Origin: BOG-931 sp963781725
Lineage (GTDB): Bacteria; Pseudomonadota; Alphaproteobacteria; Rhizobiales; Xanthobacteraceae
NCBI GenBank assembly: GCA_963781725.1
Contig: CAWAGV010000002.1
Span: 3,162,001 to 3,226,000 of the forward strand
DNA: 64,000 bases
Reading direction: 5' to 3'
Numbering within the stretch: position 1 is the first letter of the stretch; every line of letters starts with the position of its first letter. The notes beneath the pieces were generated by a model. It had not been told where the DNA came from. It ran no database searches and worked only from the letters and a program-made list of their open reading frames with translations. The position numbers and the translations under genes are program-made. Shown piece by piece: positions 1-8,509 of the stretch.

Positions 1-246
1 GTCATCAAGATCCTCACGCAATATTCGTTCATCAAGGATCCCGAAGTGCACCGCGCCATCGTTTCGCAGGCGATCGATCCGAACGGCGACGTCAACATGC
101 CGTCATTGCAGATGGCCTGGAAGTTCTTCCTCGATACCAAGCAGATCGACGGCTCGGTGAAGGTCGATGACGCCATCGACCTCAGTTACGTGCATGAAGC
201 CGCGAAAGCGCTTGGGCCTTATGTGAAGAAGACCGCGTCGCAATAA
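1..246 (+). CDS. ABC transporter substrate-binding protein, C-terminal fragment (partial)
   Basis: Frame 1 is open from the first base of the window to the TAA at 244-246, giving the last 81 residues of a protein whose start lies upstream. The fragment ends in a basic, helical tail (ending KKTASQ). Its mix of short helices and a DPEV...DPNGDV stretch resembles the C-termini of NMT1/THI5/SsuA-type periplasmic binding proteins of nitrate/sulfonate/taurine-class importers. No signal peptide, ligand site or partner gene can be seen because the 5' part is missing, so the substrate is unknown. The family call is an impression from the tail only; the open frame and stop are certain. Confidence 0.5.
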   Translation, partial: VIKILTQYSFIKDPEVHRAIVSQAIDPNGDVNMPSLQMAWKFFLDTKQIDGSVKVDDAIDLSYVHEAAKALGPYVKKTASQ

Positions 247-345
247 CAGCGGCGCGGTGGCCTGAAACCAAAACTCGGCCTGCTCGTTATCCTTTGCCCT
301 TGAGAGACGGGGCATTGGCATATTTCTTTTAACAGGGCCGTCGCC

Positions 346-1854
346 GTGGCGAATTATTTGGTCCGCAAGTCGATTTCAGAAATGCAGGCGGAGGCAGAAC
401 GGCCCGACGGTCTGTCGTCGGCCGGACCGGGCGGCGTATCCTTCAAGCGGAGCCTATCGGCCCTCACCCTGGTCTCGCTGGGCATCGGCGACATTATCGG
501 CGCCGGAATATTCGTGCTCACCGGGCACGCCGCGGCCGCCAACGCCGGTCCGGCGATAACGCTGTCGTTCGTGCTCGCGGGATTTGCCTGTGCCTGTGCC
601 GGATTGTGCTACGCGGAGATGGCCTCGACTGTGCCGGTTGCCGGCAGCGCTTACATTTATGCCTACGCCACCATGGGCGAGCTTATTGCCTGGATTGTCG
701 GTTGGGATTTGATCTTCGAATATGCTCTCGGTGCCGCGACCGTTGCGATCGGCTGGTCCGGCTACGTTGTGAGTTTCCTCAACGACCTTGGCATCACCGT
801 GCCGCCCGCGCTGGCCGGTGCGCCGCTCGCCTACGATGCCGCCCATGAGGCGTGGCAAAGGACCGGCACCATCGTCAATGTGCCGGCGATCATTGTGGTC
901 ATCGGCGTGACGGCAGTGCTGCTGATCGGCGTTCGTGAGTTGGCGCGGGTCAACAACGTCATCGTTGCCATCAAGCTGGTGATCATCGTGGCGTTCATCG
1001 CGCTCGCCGCACCGTTCTTCAGCACGGCACATTGGGTCACGGCCGCCAACCCGGACGGGAATTTTATTCCGCCCAACACCGGCGTCGGCCAATTCGGCTG
1101 GTCCGGCGTTGTCCGCGGCGCTGCCGTGGTATTCTTCGCCTATATCGGCTTCGACGCGGTATCGAACACCGCGCAGGAAGCGCACGATCCGAAGCGCGAC
1201 CTCCCAATCGGCATTCTCGGATCGCTCGCGGTGTGCACCGTTCTCTATATCGCGGTCGGCCTCGTGCTCCCGGGGATCGTTCCTTACGATCAGCTCAATG
1301 TGGCCGATCCGATCGCCGTCGGCATCAATGCCATCGGGCTGACGTGGCTGGCGCCGGTTATGAAGTTCGGCATCATCCTGGGGCTGACCTCCGTCATCCT
1401 GGTCGGCCTTTTCGGTCAGCCGCGCATCGTCTATTCGATCGCGCGCGACGGCCTGTTGCCGCCTGCTTTCGGTGCGATCCATCCGCGGTTCCGCACGCCT
1501 TTCGTCACCACGCTCGTTACCGGAAGCATCGTCGCCGTTCTTGCCGGATTGCTGCCGATCGGACTGGTCGGCGAGCTGGTCAGCATCGGCACCCTGTTTG
1601 CGTTCACGATTGTCTGCGTCGGAGTCTTTGTTTTGCGCATCAGGGAGCCACGAACGCCACGGCCGTTCCGCACCCCCGCGGTCTTTGTTGTCGCGCCGTT
1701 GGGTGCGGGCGCCTCGATCCTGCTGATGCTCGGCCTGCCGCTCGATACCTGGCTGCGCTTCGGCGGATGGCTGGTGGCCGGGCTCGTGCTCTATGCGCTT
1801 TACGGCATCAGGCATAGCCATGCGCAGCTTCGTATCGCGCCCGGCCGGGCATAG
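346..1854 (+). CDS. APC-superfamily amino acid permease
   Basis: 502-residue integral membrane protein, the usual size for a 12-helix APC (amino acid/polyamine/cation) transporter. The first helix carries the family's unwound glycine motif (GIGDIIGAGIFVLTG, about residues 48-62), where the substrate amine and carboxylate bind in this fold. Later hydrophobic blocks and the conserved FFAYIGFDAVSNTAQE segment (about 265-280) match cationic amino-acid transporter (CAT/YfnA-like) members. It should import amino acids with protons across the inner membrane. The start is a GTG at 346; no good ATG lies in frame between it and the first helix. It stands alone, with 99 bases upstream and 73 downstream. 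The substrate cannot be read from sequence. Confidence 0.9.
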   Translation: MANYLVRKSISEMQAEAERPDGLSSAGPGGVSFKRSLSALTLVSLGIGDIIGAGIFVLTGHAAAANAGPAITLSFVLAGFACACAGLCYAEMASTVPVAGSAYIYAYATMGELIAWIVGWDLIFEYALGAATVAIGWSGYVVSFLNDLGITVPPALAGAPLAYDAAHEAWQRTGTIVNVPAIIVVIGVTAVLLIGVRELARVNNVIVAIKLVIIVAFIALAAPFFSTAHWVTAANPDGNFIPPNTGVGQFGWSGVVRGAAVVFFAYIGFDAVSNTAQEAHDPKRDLPIGILGSLAVCTVLYIAVGLVLPGIVPYDQLNVADPIAVGINAIGLTWLAPVMKFGIILGLTSVILVGLFGQPRIVYSIARDGLLPPAFGAIHPRFRTPFVTTLVTGSIVAVLAGLLPIGLVGELVSIGTLFAFTIVCVGVFVLRIREPRTPRPFRTPAVFVVAPLGAGASILLMLGLPLDTWLRFGGWLVAGLVLYALYGIRHSHAQLRIAPGRA

Positions 1855-1927
1855 GACGCGCGGGGCATGACAGATCGGCAAAGGCCATGCTAGCTGGACG
1901 TGCTTTTCGGCTCAGCAGGCACCGGCA

Positions 1928-3301
1928 ATGAATTCGATTTTCGTTACGCGCGGGACGTCCGACGCAATCCCGATCTGGTTCGTTACCGCGTCGTCGTGGC
2001 CCGATATCCGCGAGCGGCTTGATGCCGCCACGAAGGCGTTCGCCGAAGGTGCCGGCTTCGAGCCCAAGGCCGGCCGCCACATGCTGCTGCCCGGAAAGAA
2101 CGGCCTGGGCGGCGTGCTGTTCGCGATCGAAAGCGACGACGAGCTCCAGGACCGGTTTCTGCCCGGACGCCTCGCGCAAGTGCTGCCTGACAGTAGCGTC
2201 TATCGCTTCGCCAACGAGCCGCACGACGCCAGGCTTGCCGCGCTGGCGATTGCGCTGGGTTCATACAAGTTCAGCCGCTACCGGAAGGCCGAGCCGAACG
2301 ACATCAAGCTCGACCTGCCGCAAAGTCTCGATCGCGAAGAGCTCGACACCATCGTTGAAGGCGTGACGCTGGCGCGCGACCTCATCAACACCCCGGCGAA
2401 CGATCTTGGTCCGGAGGAGCTTGAAGCTGCCGCGCGCAAGGTCGCAACGCTGCATGGCGCGACATTCTCGGCAATCGTCGGCGATGATTTGCTCAAGCAG
2501 AATTTTCCGCTGATTCACGCCGTCGGCCGCGCTGCCCCCCGCGCGCCGCGCCTGCTCGACCTCGCCTGGGGCGACGAAAAGCATCCGCGGATTACTCTGG
2601 TCGGCAAGGGCGTCTGTTTCGATACCGGCGGGCTCGACATCAAGCCCGATACCGGCATGCTCAACATGAAGAAGGATATGGGCGGCGCGGCAACGGCACT
2701 GGCGCTCGCGCACATGATCATGTCGCGCAAGCTGAAGGTGCGGCTGCGCGTGCTCATTCCGGCGGTCGAAAATTCGATCGCCGGCGACAGTTTCCGTCCG
2801 CGCGATATCTATACTTCGCGCAAGGGGATTACGGTGGAGATCGGCAATACCGATGCCGAGGGCCGGCTGATCCTGGCCGACGCGTTGACGCTGGCCGACG
2901 AAGACAAGCCGGACTTGATCGCCGACTTTGCCACGCTGACCGGTGCGGCGCGCGTTGCGCTCGGCCCGGACCTGCCGGCGTTCTTCACCGACGACGATGC
3001 TCTGGCGAATGAATTGATGGTGAGCGGCGCCGCCGAGAACGACCCGGTATGGCGTCTGCCGTTGTGGCGGCCTTATGAGGCGATGCTGGAATCCAAGGTC
3101 GCCGATACCAATAATGTCGGCGGCGGCCAGGGCGGCGCGATCACCGCGGCCTTGTTCATGCGGCGTTTCGTGACGGCGAAGTCGTGGCTGCATTTCGACC
3201 TGTTCGCCTGGACTGCATCGGCCAAGCCCGGCCGGCCGGAGGGCGGCGAATGCCAGACCGCGCGCGCGCTCTACGCGTTGCTCGCCGCGCGCTACGGCTA
3301 A
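1928..3301 (+). CDS. M17 family leucyl aminopeptidase
   Basis: 457-residue cytosolic metallo-aminopeptidase that removes N-terminal residues from peptides. The C-terminal catalytic domain contains the M17 signature NTDAEGRL (bases about 2848-2871) and the metal/active-site stretch GKGVCFDTGGLDIKP, which supplies the conserved Lys and Asp ligands of the two-metal centre. The N-terminal third is the usual regulatory alpha/beta domain. It is somewhat shorter than E. coli PepA (about 500 residues), as in the alphaproteobacterial subfamily annotated simply as leucyl aminopeptidase family. It is followed after 7 bases by an NlpC/P60 hydrolase, so the pair is probably co-transcribed, suggesting peptide or murein-peptide recycling. 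The start is the ATG at 1928. Confidence 0.93.
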   Translation: MNSIFVTRGTSDAIPIWFVTASSWPDIRERLDAATKAFAEGAGFEPKAGRHMLLPGKNGLGGVLFAIESDDELQDRFLPGRLAQVLPDSSVYRFANEPHDARLAALAIALGSYKFSRYRKAEPNDIKLDLPQSLDREELDTIVEGVTLARDLINTPANDLGPEELEAAARKVATLHGATFSAIVGDDLLKQNFPLIHAVGRAAPRAPRLLDLAWGDEKHPRITLVGKGVCFDTGGLDIKPDTGMLNMKKDMGGAATALALAHMIMSRKLKVRLRVLIPAVENSIAGDSFRPRDIYTSRKGITVEIGNTDAEGRLILADALTLADEDKPDLIADFATLTGAARVALGPDLPAFFTDDDALANELMVSGAAENDPVWRLPLWRPYEAMLESKVADTNNVGGGQGGAITAALFMRRFVTAKSWLHFDLFAWTASAKPGRPEGGECQTARALYALLAARYG

Positions 3302-3308
3302 GGACACT

Positions 3309-4175
3309 ATGGCTGAAAACATGCCGCCCTTTGATCCTCGCGTGACCGCGGCCCGCGCCGATCTGGCGGCGAAGCAGCTCGAGGGCAGGGTGCCGGCGCC
3401 GCGTTACGTCGAGGGCCGCGTCTACGAAATCGCCGAGCCGCAGGCGCCGGTGTGGGGCGAGCCGCGGCCCGATGCGGCGCTGACGACCGAAGCGATCAAG
3501 GGCGAGCGCGTCATCATCTACGATCACAACGCCGAAGGTTTCGCCTGGGGCCAGCTTGCCGACGACAACTATGTCGGCTGGCTGCCGGAGCACGCGCTGG
3601 CACTTCCGGGCGCGGCTCCGACGCACAAGGTCGCCGCGTTGCGCGCGCTGGCGTTTCCCGGTCCGTCGATCAAGGTGCCGCCGGTCGAAGCGTTGCCGTT
3701 CGGAGCCCGCATCGTCGTTGTGGGCACGCACGAACGCATGGCGATCACGGCAACGAACACTTACGTGCCGATCGCCTACCTCAAGCCGATCGGCGAAAAC
3801 GAGACGGATTTTGTCGCCGTCGCCGAGCGGTTTCTTGGCGCGCCTTACCTGTGGGGCGGCAAGACCGTGCTCGGTCTGGACTGTTCCGGCCTGGTGCAGG
3901 TGGCGCTGACGGCTTGCGGCATCGCCTGTCCGCGCGACAGCGACATGCAGGAAGCCGCACTCGGCAGGCCGGTCACCGCCGACGCCTATTCCGATCTGCG
4001 CCGCGGCGATTTGATATTCTGGAAGGGCCACGTTGCCATCGTCCGCGACCGGGCGACGCTGCTGCACGCCAATGCGTTTCACATGGCAGTGGCGGCCGAA
4101 TTGATCGCGGATGCGATCACGCGCATCAGCGCCGCCGGCAGCGAAGTCACCAGCGTGCGCCGACTGCCGCTTTAG
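3309..4175 (+). CDS. NlpC/P60 family peptidase with SH3-like domains
   Basis: 288-residue cysteine peptidase of the NlpC/P60 family, which cleaves D-gamma-glutamyl-diaminopimelate-type bonds in murein peptides. The first ~165 residues look like two bacterial SH3 modules (for example the GFAWGQLADDNYVGWLP segment). The catalytic domain follows: Cys in LDCSGLVQ, then a His in the KGHVAIV strand and a further His/Asn-rich segment (LLHANAFH). No signal peptide is visible, so it probably acts in the cytosol on recycled muropeptides, which fits its position 7 bases behind the M17 aminopeptidase. The AAGGA at the end of the upstream gene serves as ribosome binding site for the ATG at 3309. It converges with the protease gene downstream. 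Confidence 0.92.
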   Translation: MAENMPPFDPRVTAARADLAAKQLEGRVPAPRYVEGRVYEIAEPQAPVWGEPRPDAALTTEAIKGERVIIYDHNAEGFAWGQLADDNYVGWLPEHALALPGAAPTHKVAALRALAFPGPSIKVPPVEALPFGARIVVVGTHERMAITATNTYVPIAYLKPIGENETDFVAVAERFLGAPYLWGGKTVLGLDCSGLVQVALTACGIACPRDSDMQEAALGRPVTADAYSDLRRGDLIFWKGHVAIVRDRATLLHANAFHMAVAAELIADAITRISAAGSEVTSVRRLPL

Positions 4176-4192
4176 CGGCGTTGCGGCTGCGC

Positions 4193-5113
4193 TTATTTGC
4201 AGCCGTTCGCTACGTAATTGAGCAGCGGATTGAACTCGGCGGCGGTCAGATAGGCGCCCATCACCGCGCCGGGATAGTCGCTGTTGCCGAACGAGGTGAC
4301 GCCGATCAGCACGTTGGTGTTGTCGCCTCCCTCGGTGCTGAAATTGGCAATCCACGCGCCGCCGCTCGAACCCGACGTCAGATCGGTGATCGATTGCCAA
4401 TGCACGATAAGGTTCGCCGGCAATTCCGGGAACATCGGAATATCGTTGGCAAAGAACACGATGCCGCCCGACTGCTGGATGATTTCGCCGTCGAGGATGT
4501 CGGAGGCATAGCCGACGCGGACCGCATGGCTGGCTTTGCCCTTCCAGTCGAGCGCGTAGGGCATCGTTCCGGTCGGGCTGTTGCCGTCGACCAGGACCAG
4601 CGCGAAATCATGCTGGCTCGCCGCACGCTCCAGCTGGTTCTTCTGGGCGTTTTTCAGCGTGGCGTAATTGGCCGGCAGCTGCCAGCCCGGCGCGGTCGCC
4701 GCGCATATGGTCTTGAATGTGTGCGAGCCTTCGCCGTTCTGGTACTGGAGGATGAACTTCTGCTTGCTGAGATCGTACCACGGACCGGTCGGGTTATCCG
4801 GCAGGTCCTTGATGCAGTGGGCCGCTGTGATCACGATGTTTGGCTTGATGAACTGGCCGGTGCAGGCCGAAATCTCATTGGGGCTGTTTTTGGTCGGGAT
4901 CGGGTTGATCAGCATCCCGACCCATTTCAGCGGCGCGACGCTCGGATTGCCGGTGCTCGCGATCTGATCGTTTTGCGCGATGTAAGTCAGCGTCTGACGA
5001 ACCGGCGGCGTGACCCCGGAAGACCTTTGCAGCGCGTCGGGCCCGCCGTAAGACGCCAGCGCGCCCGCCGCCGCGAAAAGTCCGAGCAATGCCAGAGCAA
5101 AGGATTTGTACAT
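4193..5113 (-). CDS. Secreted trypsin-like serine protease
   Basis: 306-residue protein with a clear Sec signal peptide (MYKSFALALLGLFAAAGALA), so it acts in the periplasm or outside the cell. The chymotrypsin-fold catalytic triad is readable: His in ITAAHC, Asp in HDFALVLVD and Ser in GSSGGAW. It lacks a PDZ domain and is shorter than DegP/HtrA, so it is a simple V8/trypsin-like endopeptidase rather than a quality-control protease. It is transcribed alone on the minus strand, convergent with the NlpC/P60 gene (17 bases between stops). The 138-base gap to the lipocalin-like gene is a divergent promoter region. The natural substrate is unknown. Confidence 0.88.
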   Translation of the reverse strand: MYKSFALALLGLFAAAGALASYGGPDALQRSSGVTPPVRQTLTYIAQNDQIASTGNPSVAPLKWVGMLINPIPTKNSPNEISACTGQFIKPNIVITAAHCIKDLPDNPTGPWYDLSKQKFILQYQNGEGSHTFKTICAATAPGWQLPANYATLKNAQKNQLERAASQHDFALVLVDGNSPTGTMPYALDWKGKASHAVRVGYASDILDGEIIQQSGGIVFFANDIPMFPELPANLIVHWQSITDLTSGSSGGAWIANFSTEGGDNTNVLIGVTSFGNSDYPGAVMGAYLTAAEFNPLLNYVANGCK

Positions 5114-5251
5114 GCATTCCCCCCTACGGGGTTATAGCAGCGGCGCGGTCCCCGGTGAATGTCCTCCCGGCGCTCTGGCTTCGTTATGCCGTTGCGGCTT
5201 ATAGTCTGCGCGTTCCGCCTTTGAATGTGCGATCACCGATTGGCGTCATCC

Positions 5252-5692
5252 ATGAACGGGCATATCCGCGCAATATTCGCCGGCCTCCTGTTGCTGCTGG
5301 CATGGCCGGCCGCTTCGGCGCTCGCGCAGGCCGGTTCGCTCAAGGATCAACTGGTCGGCCAGTGGCAACTGGTGTCCGTCACCATCAACGACACGTCGCC
5401 CTACGGCGCTAACCCGTCGGGCGCCATGCTGCTCGATGCCGGCGGCCATTACGCGGTCATCGTTGTCAGCGTCGGCGGCGCGAAGAATATCGCCTACTAC
5501 GGGACGTACACGGTCGATGAGGCGAGCAAGACCTTAACGGCCCACGTCGCGGGCAGTACGCGACCCAAGGCCGACGGCCGCGACCAGAAACACACCATGA
5601 GCCTGAGCGGCGATCAGTTGACCGATGAAATGCCGATCGGCCGCAAGGGCTCCGTCAAGATGATCTGGAAGCGCGCCAACTCGTCTCCTTGA
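5252..5692 (+). CDS. Lipocalin-like domain protein, exported
   Basis: 146 residues from the ATG at 5252; a start 27 bases upstream would put a poor leader before a good signal peptide (MNGHIRAIFAGLLLLLAWPA...ALAQA). The mature part begins LKDQLVGQWQLVSVTIND and continues with short beta-strand-like repeats (GGHYAVIVV, YYGTYTVDE, KTLTAHVAGS). This is the pattern of the small lipocalin-like family (Lipocalin_5 type) found in rhizobial genomes. A role in binding a small hydrophobic ligand in the periplasm follows from the fold but is not demonstrated. The stop lies 12 bases before the TIR-TPR gene, so the two may share a transcript. Confidence 0.72.
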   Translation: MNGHIRAIFAGLLLLLAWPAASALAQAGSLKDQLVGQWQLVSVTINDTSPYGANPSGAMLLDAGGHYAVIVVSVGGAKNIAYYGTYTVDEASKTLTAHVAGSTRPKADGRDQKHTMSLSGDQLTDEMPIGRKGSVKMIWKRANSSP

Positions 5693-5704
5693 GGGAGGGC
5701 AAGC

Positions 5705-7885
5705 GTGGCGGAGACATCGCCGTTCCGTTACCGGGCGTTTCTCAGTTACAGCCACCGCGACACGCCGTGGGCGAAGTGGCTGCATGCCGCGCTCGAAGGC
5801 TTCCGTATCGACAGGGATCTGGTCGGCCGGCCGACGCCGATCGGGCCGGTGCCGAAAACACTCCGTCCGATCTTTCGCGATCGCGAAGATTTTTCCGCCG
5901 GGCATTCGCTGAACGAGCAGACCGAATCGGCGCTGCAATCCTCGCAATTCGTCGTGGTGGTCTGTTCGCCGAACGCGGCGCGCAGCGTCTACGTCAACGA
6001 GGAGATCAGGCGCTTCAAGGAAATCGGCCGCGGCGACTATGTCATTCCGATCATCGTCGACGGCGAGCCCGGCGACCCGGAGCGCGAATGCTTCCCGCCG
6101 GCGCTGCGCTTCAAGATCGGACCCGACGGCAGGCTCACCGACCAGCATGAGGAACCGATCGCCGCGGATGCCCGGCCGCAAGGCGACGGCAAGGACACCG
6201 CACGGCTCAAACTGATCGCCGGAATGCTCGGGCTCGGCTTCGACGAGATCGTACGGCGCGAGGACCGTGCCCGCCGGCGCAGGATGCGCAACTGGATCGG
6301 CGCGCTGTCGGTCCTCACGCTCGTCTTTGCCGGCCTCGCCGTCTACGCCGAACTCGAGCGGCGGCGCGCGGTTGAAACGCTGAACGCCGCAACGGTGACG
6401 TCGAATAATCTGATTTACGATCTCGCCGCCAGATTCCGCAATCAGGTGGGCGTCCCCGCTGCGCTCGTCAAGGATATCCTCACGCGGGCGCAGAAGCTTC
6501 AGGAGCAATTAAATGCATCGGGCCAGACCTCGGCAGATTTGCAGCACAGCCAGGCCTCGGCGCTTTCTGAAGTCGCGTTGACGCTGTTTGCCGTCGGTGA
6601 TCGCCAGGGAGCCTCAGAGGCCATCGACAAGTCGCGGCAGATCCTCGAAGCGCTTTTGAAAAAGAGTCCGAACGATCCGGGGCTTCAGCTCGATCTCAGT
6701 GTTAGCTACCAGCGCATCGCCGATGCCGATGTCGCTGCCGGAAAGCCCGATGACGCGCTTGCCGCGCTCGACAAGGCGCGAACGCTCGACGAGGCCATCG
6801 TCGCCAAGGATCCGAAAAACGAGAAGGCGGAGGACAATGTTGCCGTCAACTACATCAAGTCTGGCGATATCCTTGGCCGACAGGGCAAGAACGATGACGC
6901 ACTGGCCAACTATCAGAAGGCTCTCGCGATCCGGCAATCACTTGTCGAACAGGACAAGATGAATGCCGACTGGTGGCGCAATCTTGGTGCGAGCTACGAA
7001 AGGGTCGGGAACGCTCTCGGCATGAAAGGCGATCTCGACGGCGCACTCACTGATTTTCAGCAGCGCGTGCAGATCGCCCAGCAGCTGCTCGAACAGTTCC
7101 CCAGCAACGGCGAGCTTCAGCGCGACCTGTCGGTCGGCGATAATTTTCTCGGTCAGGTCTATCTGGCACAGAACAAGGATGATCTTGCGCTGAGCTCTTT
7201 CCAGCAATCGTTGGCGATCCGTCAAAAGCTCGCCGCCAGCGATAAAGACAATCTGCAATGGACTCGCGATGTCGCCATCGCCGAAAACCAGATTGGCCGC
7301 ACGCAACTTGTCAGTGGCAAGTCCGACGAATCGCTCGCTGCCTATCAGGCGGCCTTTGCCATCGAGCAGAAGCTCGTCACGCAGGACAAAACCAACGTCG
7401 AGTGGCTGAGCGATCTTTGTAACACCGATCTTGACATCGGTCTGGTCCAGATACAGTTGGACAAGTTCGACGATGCCGGAAAATCGTTCGACAACGGGCT
7501 CTCGATCGCCGAAGCCCAGCTCAAGGCGCGCCCGAACGACGTGCGGTGGCAGGGCGTTTTCCAGCACGGCGTCAGGCTGCTTGGCGTGCTTGCCAACAGC
7601 TATATCGATGCCGGCAAATTCGCTCAGGCTCTGAGTTCGGCCGAAGAAGCCATAAAACGCGGCCCCGGCCAGATCTGGATCAATGCCGAGCGTGCCAGCG
7701 CCCTGATGTTCCTCGGACGTACCGACGAGGCGCGGGCGACCTATATGCAATATCGCGGTCAGAAGAATGTGAAAGACAACAAGTCGTGGGAGCAGCTTGT
7801 GCTCGGGGATTTCGCGGATTTTCGCAATAACAAGCTGACCGATCCGTTGATGGACGAGATCACCAAACAGTTTTCCGGCGGTTGA
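5705..7885 (+). CDS. TIR domain - transmembrane - tetratricopeptide repeat protein
   Basis: 726 residues starting at GTG 5705, preceded by a strong GAGGGAGGG ribosome binding site. Residues about 8-180 form a TIR domain (RAFLSYSHRDTPWAKWL start; RPIFRDREDFSAG; FVVVVCSPNAARSVYVNEE). The Glu at 99-100, after the SVYVN segment, is at the place of the catalytic Glu of NAD-cleaving TIR enzymes. A basic stretch (ARRRRMR) and one membrane helix (about 196-215) follow, then a long C-terminal array of about ten TPR-like units (repeated ...ALANYQKALAIRQSLVEQD... pattern). The topology suggests a cytosolic TIR and a periplasmic TPR sensor. Function is unknown: stress or defence signalling are possibilities, but no partner effector is adjacent. 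A membrane protein follows after 9 bases. Confidence 0.87.
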   Translation: MAETSPFRYRAFLSYSHRDTPWAKWLHAALEGFRIDRDLVGRPTPIGPVPKTLRPIFRDREDFSAGHSLNEQTESALQSSQFVVVVCSPNAARSVYVNEEIRRFKEIGRGDYVIPIIVDGEPGDPERECFPPALRFKIGPDGRLTDQHEEPIAADARPQGDGKDTARLKLIAGMLGLGFDEIVRREDRARRRRMRNWIGALSVLTLVFAGLAVYAELERRRAVETLNAATVTSNNLIYDLAARFRNQVGVPAALVKDILTRAQKLQEQLNASGQTSADLQHSQASALSEVALTLFAVGDRQGASEAIDKSRQILEALLKKSPNDPGLQLDLSVSYQRIADADVAAGKPDDALAALDKARTLDEAIVAKDPKNEKAEDNVAVNYIKSGDILGRQGKNDDALANYQKALAIRQSLVEQDKMNADWWRNLGASYERVGNALGMKGDLDGALTDFQQRVQIAQQLLEQFPSNGELQRDLSVGDNFLGQVYLAQNKDDLALSSFQQSLAIRQKLAASDKDNLQWTRDVAIAENQIGRTQLVSGKSDESLAAYQAAFAIEQKLVTQDKTNVEWLSDLCNTDLDIGLVQIQLDKFDDAGKSFDNGLSIAEAQLKARPNDVRWQGVFQHGVRLLGVLANSYIDAGKFAQALSSAEEAIKRGPGQIWINAERASALMFLGRTDEARATYMQYRGQKNVKDNKSWEQLVLGDFADFRNNKLTDPLMDEITKQFSGG

Positions 7886-7894
7886 GGAGTTGCC

Positions 7895-8479
7895 ATGAGC
7901 GATACGGGATCAAGCGGTACGGAACTGCCGGCCAGCCCGCCTTCGGGCGCAAAAGACAAGCTCTGGCATCCCGGCTTTTGGCTGAGGGAATTGCCATTTA
8001 GTCTGGTGTTGATCCTGACGCTGATCGGCGTGGCCTATACCAGCTTCTCCAAGCAACCGATCACCGTATTCTGGGAATTGCTTGCGCCACTGATCGCGTT
8101 GGTGTGCATCGCCACGGGATGGAAGAACGCGACTGACAGGCAGGCGCGCACCCAATTGATCGGGACGCAAATACTGCACTGGCTGGCGTTCCTCGTGGTG
8201 ATGAACTTGATGCTGCTGCCGAGCGTGCAGCGCGATTTCAGTTCCCAGGCTACGGGGCTCGCTATCTTTACCTTGATGGCGCTCGGCACATTTACGTCCG
8301 GCATTCACGTGCTGTCATGGCAGGTGTGCTTGCTCGGTCTGATCATGGCGCTTGGCATTCCGGCGATTGCATGGATACAGAACGCGGCATTGATATCGGT
8401 GCTGGCCATTGGCGTTGTCGTAGCGATCGCCATCGTGCTGTGGTTGCATTTCCGCAGCACGGCGGCCAGGGACGGCTGA
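7895..8479 (+). CDS. Hypothetical polytopic membrane protein
   Basis: 194-residue protein of no family I recognise. After a 25-residue hydrophilic N-terminus there are about six hydrophobic segments (near residues 34-51, 58-75, 92-108, 119-138, 140-157 and 163-183), ending in a short basic tail. No enzymatic motif is visible. The ATG has a good GAGGAG site and lies 9 bases behind the TIR-TPR gene, so co-transcription is likely and it may be a membrane partner of that protein; this is inference from spacing alone. Confidence 0.7.
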   Translation: MSDTGSSGTELPASPPSGAKDKLWHPGFWLRELPFSLVLILTLIGVAYTSFSKQPITVFWELLAPLIALVCIATGWKNATDRQARTQLIGTQILHWLAFLVVMNLMLLPSVQRDFSSQATGLAIFTLMALGTFTSGIHVLSWQVCLLGLIMALGIPAIAWIQNAALISVLAIGVVVAIAIVLWLHFRSTAARDG

Positions 8480-8509
8480 CGCAAAATAAAACAATACGGG
8501 AGGATCGGC

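Noticed and set aside
454..1881. 475-codon open frame on the minus strand across the APC permease
   Set aside because: Composition is Arg/Asp/His/Gln-rich antisense of a membrane protein in high-GC DNA, with no domain; the sense gene is unambiguous.
3452..5137. 561-codon plus-strand frame spanning the NlpC/P60 gene and antisense of the protease
   Set aside because: It joins an out-of-frame reading of one gene to the antisense of another; Arg-rich and without a domain.
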